Shown: one piece after another, positions 42,692 to 50,023 of the stretch
Numbering within the stretch: the first letter of the stretch is position 1
Layout: every line of letters begins with the position of its first letter
Assembly: GCF_004791165.1 (NCBI RefSeq)
Contig: NZ_SRUZ01000005.1
Location: forward strand, 434,001-498,000
From: Mesorhizobium sp. M8A.F.Ca.ET.218.01.1.1
Lineage (GTDB): Bacteria > Pseudomonadota > Alphaproteobacteria > Rhizobiales > Rhizobiaceae
Direction: 5' to 3'
Length of the DNA: 64,000 nt
Notes under the pieces: model-generated
Database searches by the model: none
What the model was told of the DNA's origin: nothing
The model's input: only the letters and a program-made list of their open reading frames with translations
Position numbers and translations under genes: made by a program

Positions 42692-42731
42692 GGAAGGCGG
42701 TCGCGGCAACGTGGCCGCCTTCTTCTTTTCG
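42692..42731 (+). terminator. Intrinsic terminator after coxC
   Basis: gaaggcgg pairs with ccgccttc around a 14-base inner region that can pair further, and the stem is followed by ttcttctttt. It lies 26 bases after the coxC stop. This fits a factor-independent terminator closing the oxidase operon before the L,D-transpeptidase remnant and the DUF983 gene. Confidence 0.8.
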
Positions 42732-42740
42732 GCGCTATGA

Positions 42741-42869
42741 TTGTCGTGGTGGGGCTGGCTGCTTCAATTGGTCGACTGGACCGACGGCTGCATTGCGGTT
42801 ACGGACTCCGACATGGACGAAATCTGGGCAATGGTGGCCGATGGGACGCCGATCGATGTCGAGCAATGA
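42741..42869 (+). pseudogene. C-terminal remnant of an L,D-transpeptidase (YkuD) gene
   Basis: An open stretch of 42 codons without a real start, reading LLQLVDWTDGCIAVTD then SDMDEIWAMVADGTPIDVEQ before a TGA. DWTxGCIAVTxxDMDEIW and DGTPI are the catalytic cysteine region and end of YkuD/ErfK L,D-transpeptidases, which cross-link peptidoglycan and attach lipoproteins. Everything N-terminal to it (about 120 residues, with the catalytic His) is missing; a stop lies just upstream in the same frame and a terminator precedes it. I infer a deletion remnant. The frame and cysteine motif are unbroken, so decay may be recent or the fragment conserved. Confidence 0.75.
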
Positions 42870-42887
42870 CCATGAATGAAGACAACC

Positions 42888-43274
42888 ATGAGTGAAGATA
42901 GGGCGATCTGGCCTCCGATCGATCCGATTTCGGCCGGCCTGCACGGCCGTTGCCCGCGCTGCGGCGAGGGGCGGCTGTTTTCCGGCTTCCTCACCGTCGG
43001 CAAGCGCTGCGTCAATTGCGGCCTCGACTATTCCTACGCCGATGCCGGCGACGGGCCGGCGGTGTTCGTCATCCTGATCATCGGCTTCATCATCGTCGGG
43101 CTGGCGCTCTGGGTTGAAGTGACGCTGAGCCCGCCGCTCTGGCTGCATCTGCTGATATGGATCCCGCTCGCCCTGGTGCTGTGCCTGACGGCGCTTCGCT
43201 TGATCAAGGGCGTGCTGCTCACCCTGCAATACCGCAACAAAGCGGCCGAGGGTCGGCTGGATCGCGGCGAATGA
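42888..43274 (+). CDS. DUF983 family membrane protein
   Basis: 128 residues with an N-terminal zinc-ribbon-like part, CPRCGEGRLFSG and KRCVNCGLDYS (two CxxC pairs), followed by two transmembrane helices (VFVILIIGFIIVGLALWV and LLIWIPLALVLCLTALRLI). DUF983 genes sit next to cox and surf1 genes in alphaproteobacteria, suggesting a role in oxidase assembly, but no function is proven to my knowledge. Start ATG at 42888 (MSEDRAIW); an ATG 12 bases upstream is possible. Its stop overlaps the surf1 start by 4 bases. Confidence 0.87.
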   Translation: MSEDRAIWPPIDPISAGLHGRCPRCGEGRLFSGFLTVGKRCVNCGLDYSYADAGDGPAVFVILIIGFIIVGLALWVEVTLSPPLWLHLLIWIPLALVLCLTALRLIKGVLLTLQYRNKAAEGRLDRGE

Positions 43275-44026
43275 GCGAAGCTTCCGCCAAGGCCGGCGGC
43301 CGTTCGCGGCCGAGATCGGCGCTGTTGATCGCCCTTGGCCTTGTGCTGTTCTTCATCCTGCTGGCGCTCGGCACCTGGCAGGTCCAGCGCCTGCACTGGA
43401 AGGAAGGCCTGCTGCAGACCATCGACCAGCGCACCCATTCGGCGCCGTTGCCGCTGGCAGAGGTCGAGAAGGAATTCGCCTCGACCGGCGACGTCGACTA
43501 CACGCCGGTCACGGTCACCGGCACTTTCCTGCATCCCGGCGAACGGCACTTCTACGCGACCTGGGAAGGGGATGCCGGCTTCAACGTCTACACGCCGCTG
43601 GCCCTCGACGATGGCCGTTTCGTTCTGATCAACCGTGGCTTTGTGCCCTACGACCTCAAGGATGCCGCCAAGCGTGCCAAGGGACAGCCAACGGGCAAGG
43701 TCACGGTCACCGGGCTTGCTCGCAACCCGCTGTCGGCAAAGCCCTCGATGATGCTTCCCGACAATGACGTGGCCAAGAACATCTTCTACTGGAAGGACCG
43801 CGACGTCATGGCCGCGAGCGCCGGCCTGCCGGCTGGGTTCAAGCTGGTGCCGATCTTCATCGATGCCGACAAGACGCCTAACCCCGGCGGTCTGCCGGTC
43901 GGAGGCGTCACCATCATCGACCTGCCGAACAGCCATCTGCAATATGCTGTCACCTGGTACGGGCTCGCCGCCGCGCTTGCCGCCATACTCGTCCTGCGGC
44001 TTCGCCGGCCCGCGAAAGAGGACTGA
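43271..44026 (+). CDS. SURF1 family cytochrome c oxidase biogenesis protein
   Basis: 251 residues with the two-helix topology of Surf1: helix 1 at residues 16-36 containing ALGTWQVQRLHWK, a large periplasmic domain (ERHFYATWEGDAGFNVYTPL, RGFVPYDLKD), and helix 2 near the end (HLQYAVTWYGLAAALAAILVL). Surf1 delivers or stabilises haem a during subunit I assembly. Translationally coupled to DUF983. Its gene lies outside the terminator that closes the coxC end, so it may be expressed separately. Confidence 0.93.
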   Translation: MSEASAKAGGRSRPRSALLIALGLVLFFILLALGTWQVQRLHWKEGLLQTIDQRTHSAPLPLAEVEKEFASTGDVDYTPVTVTGTFLHPGERHFYATWEGDAGFNVYTPLALDDGRFVLINRGFVPYDLKDAAKRAKGQPTGKVTVTGLARNPLSAKPSMMLPDNDVAKNIFYWKDRDVMAASAGLPAGFKLVPIFIDADKTPNPGGLPVGGVTIIDLPNSHLQYAVTWYGLAAALAAILVLRLRRPAKED

Positions 44027-44114
44027 GCGCGAGCGACGCCCCCCTTTCTACACAGACCCTTGACAGGGCGGGGGTGGGCACCTCATTTCGGCGCTGACGA
44101 ACCGGCAGGATTTA

Positions 44115-45125
44115 ATGCTTCACACAACCGCCAAGCCTCCTCTGACGATCCGGCTCTGCCAGCCGCGCGGTTTTTGCGCGGGCGTCGACCGTGCCATCCA
44201 GATTGTCGTGCTGGCACTGAAGAAATATGGCGCGCCGGTCTATGTCCGCCACGAGATCGTGCACAACCGCTACGTCGTCGAGGGGTTGCAAAGCCTTGGC
44301 GCCGTGTTCATCGAGGAACTTTCCGAAATCCCGGCCGAACATCGGCAGTCGCCCGTCGTCTTTTCGGCGCACGGCGTGCCCAAGTCGGTGCCGGCGGACG
44401 CGCAGGCGCGCAACCTGTTCTATCTCGATGCAACCTGTCCGCTGGTCTCCAAGGTCCACAAACAGGCGATGCGGCATCAGCGGCTTGGCCGCCACGTTCT
44501 GCTGATCGGCCATGCCGGGCACCCCGAGGTGATCGGCACCATGGGACAGTTGCCGGAAGGCGCGGTAACGCTGATCGAGACCGAGGCCGATGCCGCCCGG
44601 CTTGTGCCGGCCGATCCCGAGGCACTCGGTTTCGTCACCCAGACAACGCTCTCGGTCGAGGATACTGCCGGTATCATCCGCGCGCTGCAGGAACGCTTTC
44701 CGGACCTGCAGGCGCCGGCGGCGGAATCGATCTGCTATGCCACCACCAACCGCCAGGAAGCGGTAAAGGACACGGCCCCCGGTGCTGACCTCTATCTGAT
44801 CGTCGGCGCTCCCAATTCCTCGAATTCGCGCCGCCTCGTCGAAGTTGCCGAACGCGCCGGCGCCGCCATGTCGCTTCTCGTGCAGCGCGCCGCCGAAATT
44901 CCGTGGAATGACATCGGCAGCATTTCGACGCTCGGCCTGTCGGCGGGAGCATCGGCGCCGGAGATCATCGTCGACGAGATCATCGACGCGTTCCGTCAGC
45001 GTTTCGATGTGACCATCGACCTGGCCATCACGGCCACCGAAACAGAGGATTTTCCGGTCATGCGGGTATTGCGCGATGTCGAACTGACGACGGCCGACAT
45101 GGCCTTCGTCAACGGGGCCGCGTGA
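44115..45125 (+). CDS. ispH: 4-hydroxy-3-methylbut-2-enyl diphosphate reductase
   Basis: Iron-sulfur enzyme of the last MEP step, giving IPP and DMAPP. 336 residues. Three cluster cysteines are visible in QPRGFCAGVDRAI, LDATCPLVSKVHKQ and ESICYATTNRQEAV, along with the substrate residues HEIVHN, HAGHPEV, TQTTLS and SSNSRRL. The 88-base gap before it contains TTGACA (44059) and could hold its own promoter, while the upstream surf1 gene reads into it. Followed 6 bases later by thrB. Supplies prenyl units also needed by CtaB and UbiA. Confidence 0.97.
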   Translation: MLHTTAKPPLTIRLCQPRGFCAGVDRAIQIVVLALKKYGAPVYVRHEIVHNRYVVEGLQSLGAVFIEELSEIPAEHRQSPVVFSAHGVPKSVPADAQARNLFYLDATCPLVSKVHKQAMRHQRLGRHVLLIGHAGHPEVIGTMGQLPEGAVTLIETEADAARLVPADPEALGFVTQTTLSVEDTAGIIRALQERFPDLQAPAAESICYATTNRQEAVKDTAPGADLYLIVGAPNSSNSRRLVEVAERAGAAMSLLVQRAAEIPWNDIGSISTLGLSAGASAPEIIVDEIIDAFRQRFDVTIDLAITATETEDFPVMRVLRDVELTTADMAFVNGAA

Positions 45126-45131
45126 ACGGCC

Positions 45132-46109
45132 ATGGCGGTGTACACCGACGTTGCGGAGGGCGAACTCGGCGCTTTCCTGAAGCACTATCCGGTCGGCGAC
45201 CTCCTGTCCTATAAGGGCATCGCCGAAGGTACCGAGAATTCGAACTTCCTGCTGCACACCTCCAGCGGTTCCTACATCCTGACGCTCTATGAAAAGCGGG
45301 TCGAGAAGGCGGATCTGCCGTTTTTCCTTGGGTTGATGGGCCACCTCGCCAACAAGGGGGTGTCCTGCCCGTTGCCGGTGACCGCGCATGACGGCAGCGT
45401 CATCGGCACGCTGGCCGGCCGGCCGGCGGTCATCATCACCTTCCTCGAAGGGCTTTCGCTGCGGCGACCGGCCGCGACCCATTGCGCCGAGGTTGGCAAG
45501 GCGCTGGCCGCGCTGCATCTGGCCGGCGCCGATTTCTCTATGACCCGCCCCAACGCGCTCGCCATCGACGGCTGGCGCAAGCTTTGGGACGCGGCCCGCG
45601 CCCGCGCCGACGAAGTCGAGCCGGGACTGGCGGCCGAGGTCGATGCCGACTTCGCCGATTTCGAACAGAACTGGCCCAAGGGCCTCCCCAAGGGCATAAT
45701 CCACGCCGATCTTTTCCCGGACAATGTCTTTTTCCTGGGCGAAAAGCTTTCGGGTCTGATCGATTTCTATTTCGCTTGTGACGATCTCTACGCCTACGAT
45801 GTCGCCACCTGCCTCAACGCCTGGTGCTTCGAGAAGGATTTTTCCTTCAACCTTACCAAGGGCAAGGCACTGCTTGCCGGTTATCAGAGCGTGCGCCCGC
45901 TGAGCGCGGAGGAGAAGGCGGCGCTACCGATGCTGGCGCGCGGCTCGGCGCTGCGCTTCATGCTGACCCGGCTTTACGACTGGCTGACCGTCCCCGATGG
46001 CGGGCTCGTCATGAAACGCGACCCGACCGAATACATCAGAAGGATGCGGTTCCATCGGGCGATCAGATCTCCTTCGGAATATGGATTGGCCGAATATGGG
46101 GCATCATGA
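45132..46109 (+). CDS. thrB: Homoserine kinase (APH-fold, ThrB type II)
   Basis: Phosphorylates homoserine for threonine synthesis. It is not the GHMP-type ThrB of E. coli, but the aminoglycoside-phosphotransferase-like homoserine kinase of alphaproteobacteria. 325 residues. Signatures: GTENSNFLLHTSSGSYILTLYE (N-lobe), the catalytic loop IIHADLFPDNVFF near residue 193, and LIDFYFACDDLYAYDVATCLN with the metal-binding Asp. Starts 6 bases after ispH, and its stop overlaps the rnhA start by 4 bases. The next enzyme, ThrC, is at 54832-56229. Confidence 0.95.
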   Translation: MAVYTDVAEGELGAFLKHYPVGDLLSYKGIAEGTENSNFLLHTSSGSYILTLYEKRVEKADLPFFLGLMGHLANKGVSCPLPVTAHDGSVIGTLAGRPAVIITFLEGLSLRRPAATHCAEVGKALAALHLAGADFSMTRPNALAIDGWRKLWDAARARADEVEPGLAAEVDADFADFEQNWPKGLPKGIIHADLFPDNVFFLGEKLSGLIDFYFACDDLYAYDVATCLNAWCFEKDFSFNLTKGKALLAGYQSVRPLSAEEKAALPMLARGSALRFMLTRLYDWLTVPDGGLVMKRDPTEYIRRMRFHRAIRSPSEYGLAEYGAS

Positions 46110-46639
46110 GCAAGCAGGTTGAAATCTTTACCGATGGCGCCTGTTCCGGCAATCCCGGCCCCGGCGGCTGGGGCGCCATCCTGCGCTTCAACGGCGCCAC
46201 CAAGGAACTCTCCGGCGGCGAGGCCGAGACGACCAACAACCGCATGGAATTGTTGGCGGCCATTTCGGCGCTGAACGCGTTGAAGGAGCCTTGCACGGTC
46301 GAGCTTCATACCGACAGCAAATACGTCATGGACGGCATTTCCAAATGGATCCATGGCTGGAAGAAGAACGGCTGGAAGACCGCCGACAAGAAGCCGGTCA
46401 AGAACGGCGAGTTGTGGCAGGCGCTGGACGAGGCCAACCGACGCCACAAGGTCACCTGGAACTGGGTGAAGGGCCATGCCGGCCACACCGAGAACGAGCG
46501 TGCCGACGAACTGGCACGGGAAGGCATGGCGCCGTTCAAGAAGGGGCCTTTCAGGCCGGCAGTGCTGGCGCCAAAGCCTGATGGCCCGGCAGAGCAGCCG
46601 CTGGCTTCGAAGCCGCGTCGTTCTACGCAGAGCTATTGA
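46106..46639 (+). CDS. rnhA: Ribonuclease HI
   Basis: Degrades the RNA strand of RNA-DNA hybrids. 177 residues. The catalytic set Asp10, Glu48, Asp70, His124 and Asp134 is present at exactly the E. coli numbers (FTDGACSGNPGPGGW, NRMELLAA, HTDSKYVMDG, VKGHAGHTENERADELA). The C-terminal 22 residues (Pro/Lys/Arg-rich) are an extension beyond the E. coli form, common in rhizobia. The start overlaps the thrB stop (ATGA), so it is co-translated. Confidence 0.96.
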   Translation: MSKQVEIFTDGACSGNPGPGGWGAILRFNGATKELSGGEAETTNNRMELLAAISALNALKEPCTVELHTDSKYVMDGISKWIHGWKKNGWKTADKKPVKNGELWQALDEANRRHKVTWNWVKGHAGHTENERADELAREGMAPFKKGPFRPAVLAPKPDGPAEQPLASKPRRSTQSY

Positions 46640-46680
46640 GCTTCTGTTCGAGGGGGCTGACCGGCCGGAGAGTTTCTGTC

Positions 46681-47274
46681 ATGTCGATCGCCTACTACAT
46701 CACCCATCCTCAGGTTCAGATCGACGCCACCATTCCGGTGCCGGATTGGGGTCTGTCCGACATCGGCCGCGCCAGGGCGCATGCAATGCTGGACCAGCCG
46801 TGGATCGCATCGATCGCGCGTGTGGTGTCATCGGGCGAACGCAAGGCCGTTGAAACCGCCGAGGTGCTCGGGCGGCACCTCGACCTTGCGGTGCAGGTGA
46901 GGGAGCGGATGCATGAGAACGACCGGTCGGCGACGGGTTTCCTGCCGCCTCCTGAGTTCGAGGCGGTCGCCGACCGTTTCTTCGCCAATCCGCACGAAAG
47001 CATTCGTGGCTGGGAGCGAGCCATCGACGCGCAGCAGCGCATTGTGAGCGAGGTCGAGGCCGTGCTTGATGCCGGCGGCGCCGGAGATATCGCCTTTGTC
47101 GGACATGGCGGTGTCGGCACGCTCCTGCTGGTGTCGCTGAGCGACAGCCGGATCAGCCGCGACGCGGATCAGCCGGCGGGCGGCGGCAACTATTTCGCCT
47201 ACGATATCGGCGCCCGCCGCCTCATCCATGGATGGCGGCCGATCGACAGGGTAGAACAGCCCCTGAATCCTTAG
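46681..47274 (+). CDS. Histidine phosphatase-like protein with altered active-site motif
   Basis: 197 residues with the histidine phosphatase fold: SSGERKAVETAEVLG in place of the usual SxxxRxxxTA, and FVGHGGVGTLLL with the second His. The phospho-acceptor motif, normally RHG near residue 9, reads THP here (YYITHPQVQ). The phospho-acceptor histidine is thus kept but the adjacent Arg and Gly are lost, so activity may be reduced or altered. Starts at ATG 46681 (ggagag upstream), 41 bases after rnhA. Function unknown. Confidence 0.8.
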   Translation: MSIAYYITHPQVQIDATIPVPDWGLSDIGRARAHAMLDQPWIASIARVVSSGERKAVETAEVLGRHLDLAVQVRERMHENDRSATGFLPPPEFEAVADRFFANPHESIRGWERAIDAQQRIVSEVEAVLDAGGAGDIAFVGHGGVGTLLLVSLSDSRISRDADQPAGGGNYFAYDIGARRLIHGWRPIDRVEQPLNP

Positions 47275-47747
47275 CGGATCAGCAGCGCCGTGCCCCAAAG
47301 CCCAAGAGCGAACACCGTGTGCGAGACCAGGTTGAGGGCGCGGATCAGCATCGGATTAGGCCGCTTTGACGCCGCCCAGCCGGCGCCCATGCCTGGCGCC
47401 AGCAGGAACCAGCCGGCGCCGATGGTGACGATGCCGAGGATGAAGGCCGGCAGGAAGGTCGGGGCCGCCAACCAGCCCGCGCCCGCCAGCACCACCAGGA
47501 TGATGCCGTAGACAATGCCGACGAAGTAATGGAAAGCCCAGCCCAGCGCCTTCTCATGGGCGTAGGGCGTGGCATCGCCAATATCGTCGTGAAACACCTT
47601 GTGACGCAGATGCCAGACCCAGCGCCCGACCGGCCCCCAGTTCGGCCGTGGTTGGCCGAACGCGTTGTGCAGGAAGAAGGCCCAGATATCCATCAGGACA
47701 GTGGCGCCGACGCCGATCGCGATAGCGCGCCAGATGATGTCAAACAT
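47271..47747 (-). CDS. DUF2938 family membrane protein
   Basis: 158 residues with four hydrophobic segments (MFDIIWRAIAIGVGATVLMDIWAFFL at the start, the GIVYGIILVVLAGAGWLA, FILGIVTIGAGWFLLAPGMGAG and LVSHTVFALGLWGTALL stretches). The conserved HEKALGWAFHYFVG and NWGPVGRW match DUF2938. Function unknown. It converges on the histidine phosphatase gene and overlaps its stop by 4 bases. Confidence 0.85.
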   Translation of the reverse strand: MFDIIWRAIAIGVGATVLMDIWAFFLHNAFGQPRPNWGPVGRWVWHLRHKVFHDDIGDATPYAHEKALGWAFHYFVGIVYGIILVVLAGAGWLAAPTFLPAFILGIVTIGAGWFLLAPGMGAGWAASKRPNPMLIRALNLVSHTVFALGLWGTALLIR

Positions 47748-47843
47748 CGTTGGAATTCCCCCCGAAAGCCGGCAGTTCTGGAGCGCAGCCGCTTGTTAGG
47801 CGAGGCCAGCCGTTGCGACCCCCGCCGGACAGGTCGTCGAAAT

Positions 47844-48326
47844 TCAGAGCTGGCCGAGAATATGAGCCGCGCCGGACTCGTCGACGCCGGGTTTGGTCTC
47901 GACATTGAGCGCGGTGACCTTGCCGTCGTCGATAATCATCGAAAACCGCTTCGAGCGCAGGCCCATGCCGCCACCGGAGTAGTCCGCGTCAAGACCGACC
48001 GCCTTGGCGAAATCGCCATTGCCGTCGGCGAGGAACAGGATCTTGCCTTCGCCGCCGGTGAAGCGCGCCCAGGCGCCCATGACGTGGACGTCGTTGACTG
48101 AAACGACTGCGATGGTGTCGACGCCGCGCGCCAGGATCGCGTCATGGTTCTCGAGATAGCCGGGCAGATGGTTGTTGCTGCAGGTCGGCGTGAAGGCGCC
48201 GGGAACGCCGAACAGAACCACTTTCTTGCCCGGGAAAATCTCGGCCGACGTGATCGCCTTGGCGCCGTCGGCGGTCATGGTCTTGAAGGTCGCCTCGGGC
48301 AGCTTGTCGCCAACGGAAAGGGTCAT
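47844..48326 (-). CDS. Peroxiredoxin (Prx5/PMP20 type)
   Basis: Thiol peroxidase of 160 residues that reduces hydroperoxides. The peroxidatic cysteine is Cys49 in VPGAFTPTCSNNHLPGY, the Prx5 signature. It is the only cysteine in the protein, so recycling must use an external thiol (glutaredoxin or thioredoxin). Further family segments are VNDVHVMGAW and SKRFSMIIDDGKV. Length normal. Upstream on the same strand, 84 bases away, is a DsbD-like periplasmic protein gene, but no functional link is obvious. Confidence 0.93.
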   Translation of the reverse strand: MTLSVGDKLPEATFKTMTADGAKAITSAEIFPGKKVVLFGVPGAFTPTCSNNHLPGYLENHDAILARGVDTIAVVSVNDVHVMGAWARFTGGEGKILFLADGNGDFAKAVGLDADYSGGGMGLRSKRFSMIIDDGKVTALNVETKPGVDESGAAHILGQL

Positions 48327-48410
48327 GAGTTCCTCGCTTGGGGATTTGGGGAAGGACGGTGCTTGCGTAGCGAACTAGGGGGCTCCCTGCAACTGTTCGG
48401 GCAAGCTGGA

Positions 48411-49217
48411 TCAAGGGAAAGGCAGCAGCCCTTCGACCGCGCCCGCCGAACTCGTCAGCGTGTAATGAAGCCCGCCGTCCGTCGGCGTCGTCGAGGGGCG
48501 ATCGAGGATCGGCACGGTGAAGATCAACTTGCCGTCCTTTTCCGCACGGGAAGGGGTGCCGAACATATAGTCGCGCTCGCCGGCGACGAAGAAATCCGCC
48601 GCCTGCGGATCGCCAGGAAAACTCGCCTCGACAACCAGCGTCTCGTGATTGCCCGGCAGCACCTTGATGCCAAAGTCGGGTTTTGCAGCCGCCGGCAATG
48701 CCGTGAAACTCGCCTTTACCAATGCCGTGTCGTCGGCATTGTCGGGATCGGCAGCGGGGTCGACGCTCAGCCGTGTCTGTACGGGGATGCAGATGGTTTC
48801 ACAAATGCCGAGAAAGACGTCGGCATCGATGACGGCTGGCTGGTTCGGCGTCGACAGCGTGAACGTCACCGGCAGCGAAACCGGATAGTTGTAGCCGGCC
48901 CATTTGCCATAGCCATCGTCGTGGCGCTGCGGCGCGGGAAACGACAGTGTCGCATCGGCGATATTGGTGCTGGCCGAAATGTCGAGCTGCGGCGGCACGC
49001 CGGCGTCACCCGGGTCGCGCCAATAGGTCTTCCAGCCGGGTTTGAGGGCTATGTCGAGGACACCCCGGATGCGGCCGGCGTCGTCCGGCTTGCCTGATGT
49101 CACCAGCCGCACCTTGCCGCCTTCGCTGTTGTACCAGGCGGATGAGGAGGCGGTGGCGGGAAGGGCGGTTGCCAATCCGATGGCGGCGCCGAGCAACAGG
49201 ATTTTCAAGCTTTGCAT
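48411..49217 (-). CDS. Periplasmic DsbD N-terminal-domain-like protein
   Basis: Exported protein of 268 residues. Signal peptide (ILLLGAAIGLATALPATASS). The mature part matches the stand-alone DsbD alpha-domain family: GVLDIALKPGWKTYWRDPGDAGVPPQLDI, then DVFLGICETICIPVQT near residue 140 with two cysteines. In DsbD this domain passes electrons to periplasmic disulfide isomerases, but here no membrane or thioredoxin part follows, so its partner is unknown. It starts about 170 bases from the divergent yqgE gene. Confidence 0.85.
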   Translation of the reverse strand: MQSLKILLLGAAIGLATALPATASSSAWYNSEGGKVRLVTSGKPDDAGRIRGVLDIALKPGWKTYWRDPGDAGVPPQLDISASTNIADATLSFPAPQRHDDGYGKWAGYNYPVSLPVTFTLSTPNQPAVIDADVFLGICETICIPVQTRLSVDPAADPDNADDTALVKASFTALPAAAKPDFGIKVLPGNHETLVVEASFPGDPQAADFFVAGERDYMFGTPSRAEKDGKLIFTVPILDRPSTTPTDGGLHYTLTSSAGAVEGLLPFP

Positions 49218-49389
49218 GGCGGTGATTTGATCGTCCGTTCGTGGCCGCGCAATGATTTCATGGCCGTGCTGATATCATATTTGCGTGACCTTTGTGGGCA
49301 AGCCAAGACCGGCCCCGCAATATGGGCTTTGGTCGAATCCGGTACGGCGCATCTTTTCGGCGCCCGGGAAACGCGTTACCCTCCCTGGA

Positions 49390-49998
49390 ATGGATTTGTT
49401 GCGCCACAAGAAGACAGCCGCCCGCCGTGGCTTTCTCGACGATCAGTTCCTGATTGCCATGCCTGGCATGAAGGACGACCGTTTCACGCGCTCGGTCATC
49501 TACATCTGCGCGCACAGCGATGAAGGCGCGATGGGCCTGATCATCAATCAGACGCAGCAGATGCTGTTTCCGGACCTTCTGGTGCAGCTCGGCATCATGA
49601 ACGAGCAGGAGGCGATCCGCCTGCCGGCGCAGGCGCGCGATTTCGTCGTGCGCAATGGCGGGCCTGTCGACCGCAGCCGGGGCTTCGTCCTGCATTCGGG
49701 TGACTACCGCGTGGAATCCTCGCTCACCGTTTCCGACGACATCTGCCTGACCGCGACGGTTGACATATTGCGGGCGATATCGTCGGGGCGCGGGCCGCGT
49801 CGTGCGCTGATGGCGCTGGGCTATTCCGGCTGGGGCGCCGGCCAACTGGAGACCGAGATCGCCGAGAATGGCTGGCTGACCTGCCCGGCAACACCGGAAT
49901 TGCTGTTCGACGCCGATATCGAGCGTAAATACGACCGGATCCTTGCCTCGATCGGCATCGATCTCGCGCATCTCAGCCTCGCCGCCGGCCACGCGTAA
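49390..49998 (+). CDS. YqgE/AlgH family protein (UPF0301)
   Basis: 202 residues. The family core is clear: GFLDDQFLIAMPGMKDDRFTRSVIYICAHSDEGAMGLIIN, FVVRNGGPVDRSRGFVLHS and GYSGWGAGQLETEIAENGWL. Known structures exist, but function is unclear (AlgH has been tied to alginate regulation in Pseudomonas). I use the ATG at 49390 (MDLLRHKK); the frame is open 35 codons earlier, but that part is basic and not conserved. Convergent with the large c-di-GMP gene. Confidence 0.92.
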   Translation: MDLLRHKKTAARRGFLDDQFLIAMPGMKDDRFTRSVIYICAHSDEGAMGLIINQTQQMLFPDLLVQLGIMNEQEAIRLPAQARDFVVRNGGPVDRSRGFVLHSGDYRVESSLTVSDDICLTATVDILRAISSGRGPRRALMALGYSGWGAGQLETEIAENGWLTCPATPELLFDADIERKYDRILASIGIDLAHLSLAAGHA

Positions 49999-50023
49999 CA
50001 TATCGGGCCGACGCCCAAGGCTT

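Noticed and set aside
42688..42879. A 63-codon plus-strand frame between coxC and DUF983
   Set aside because: It is in a different frame from the L,D-transpeptidase remnant, which has the real conserved motif; this one has no start signal or similarity.
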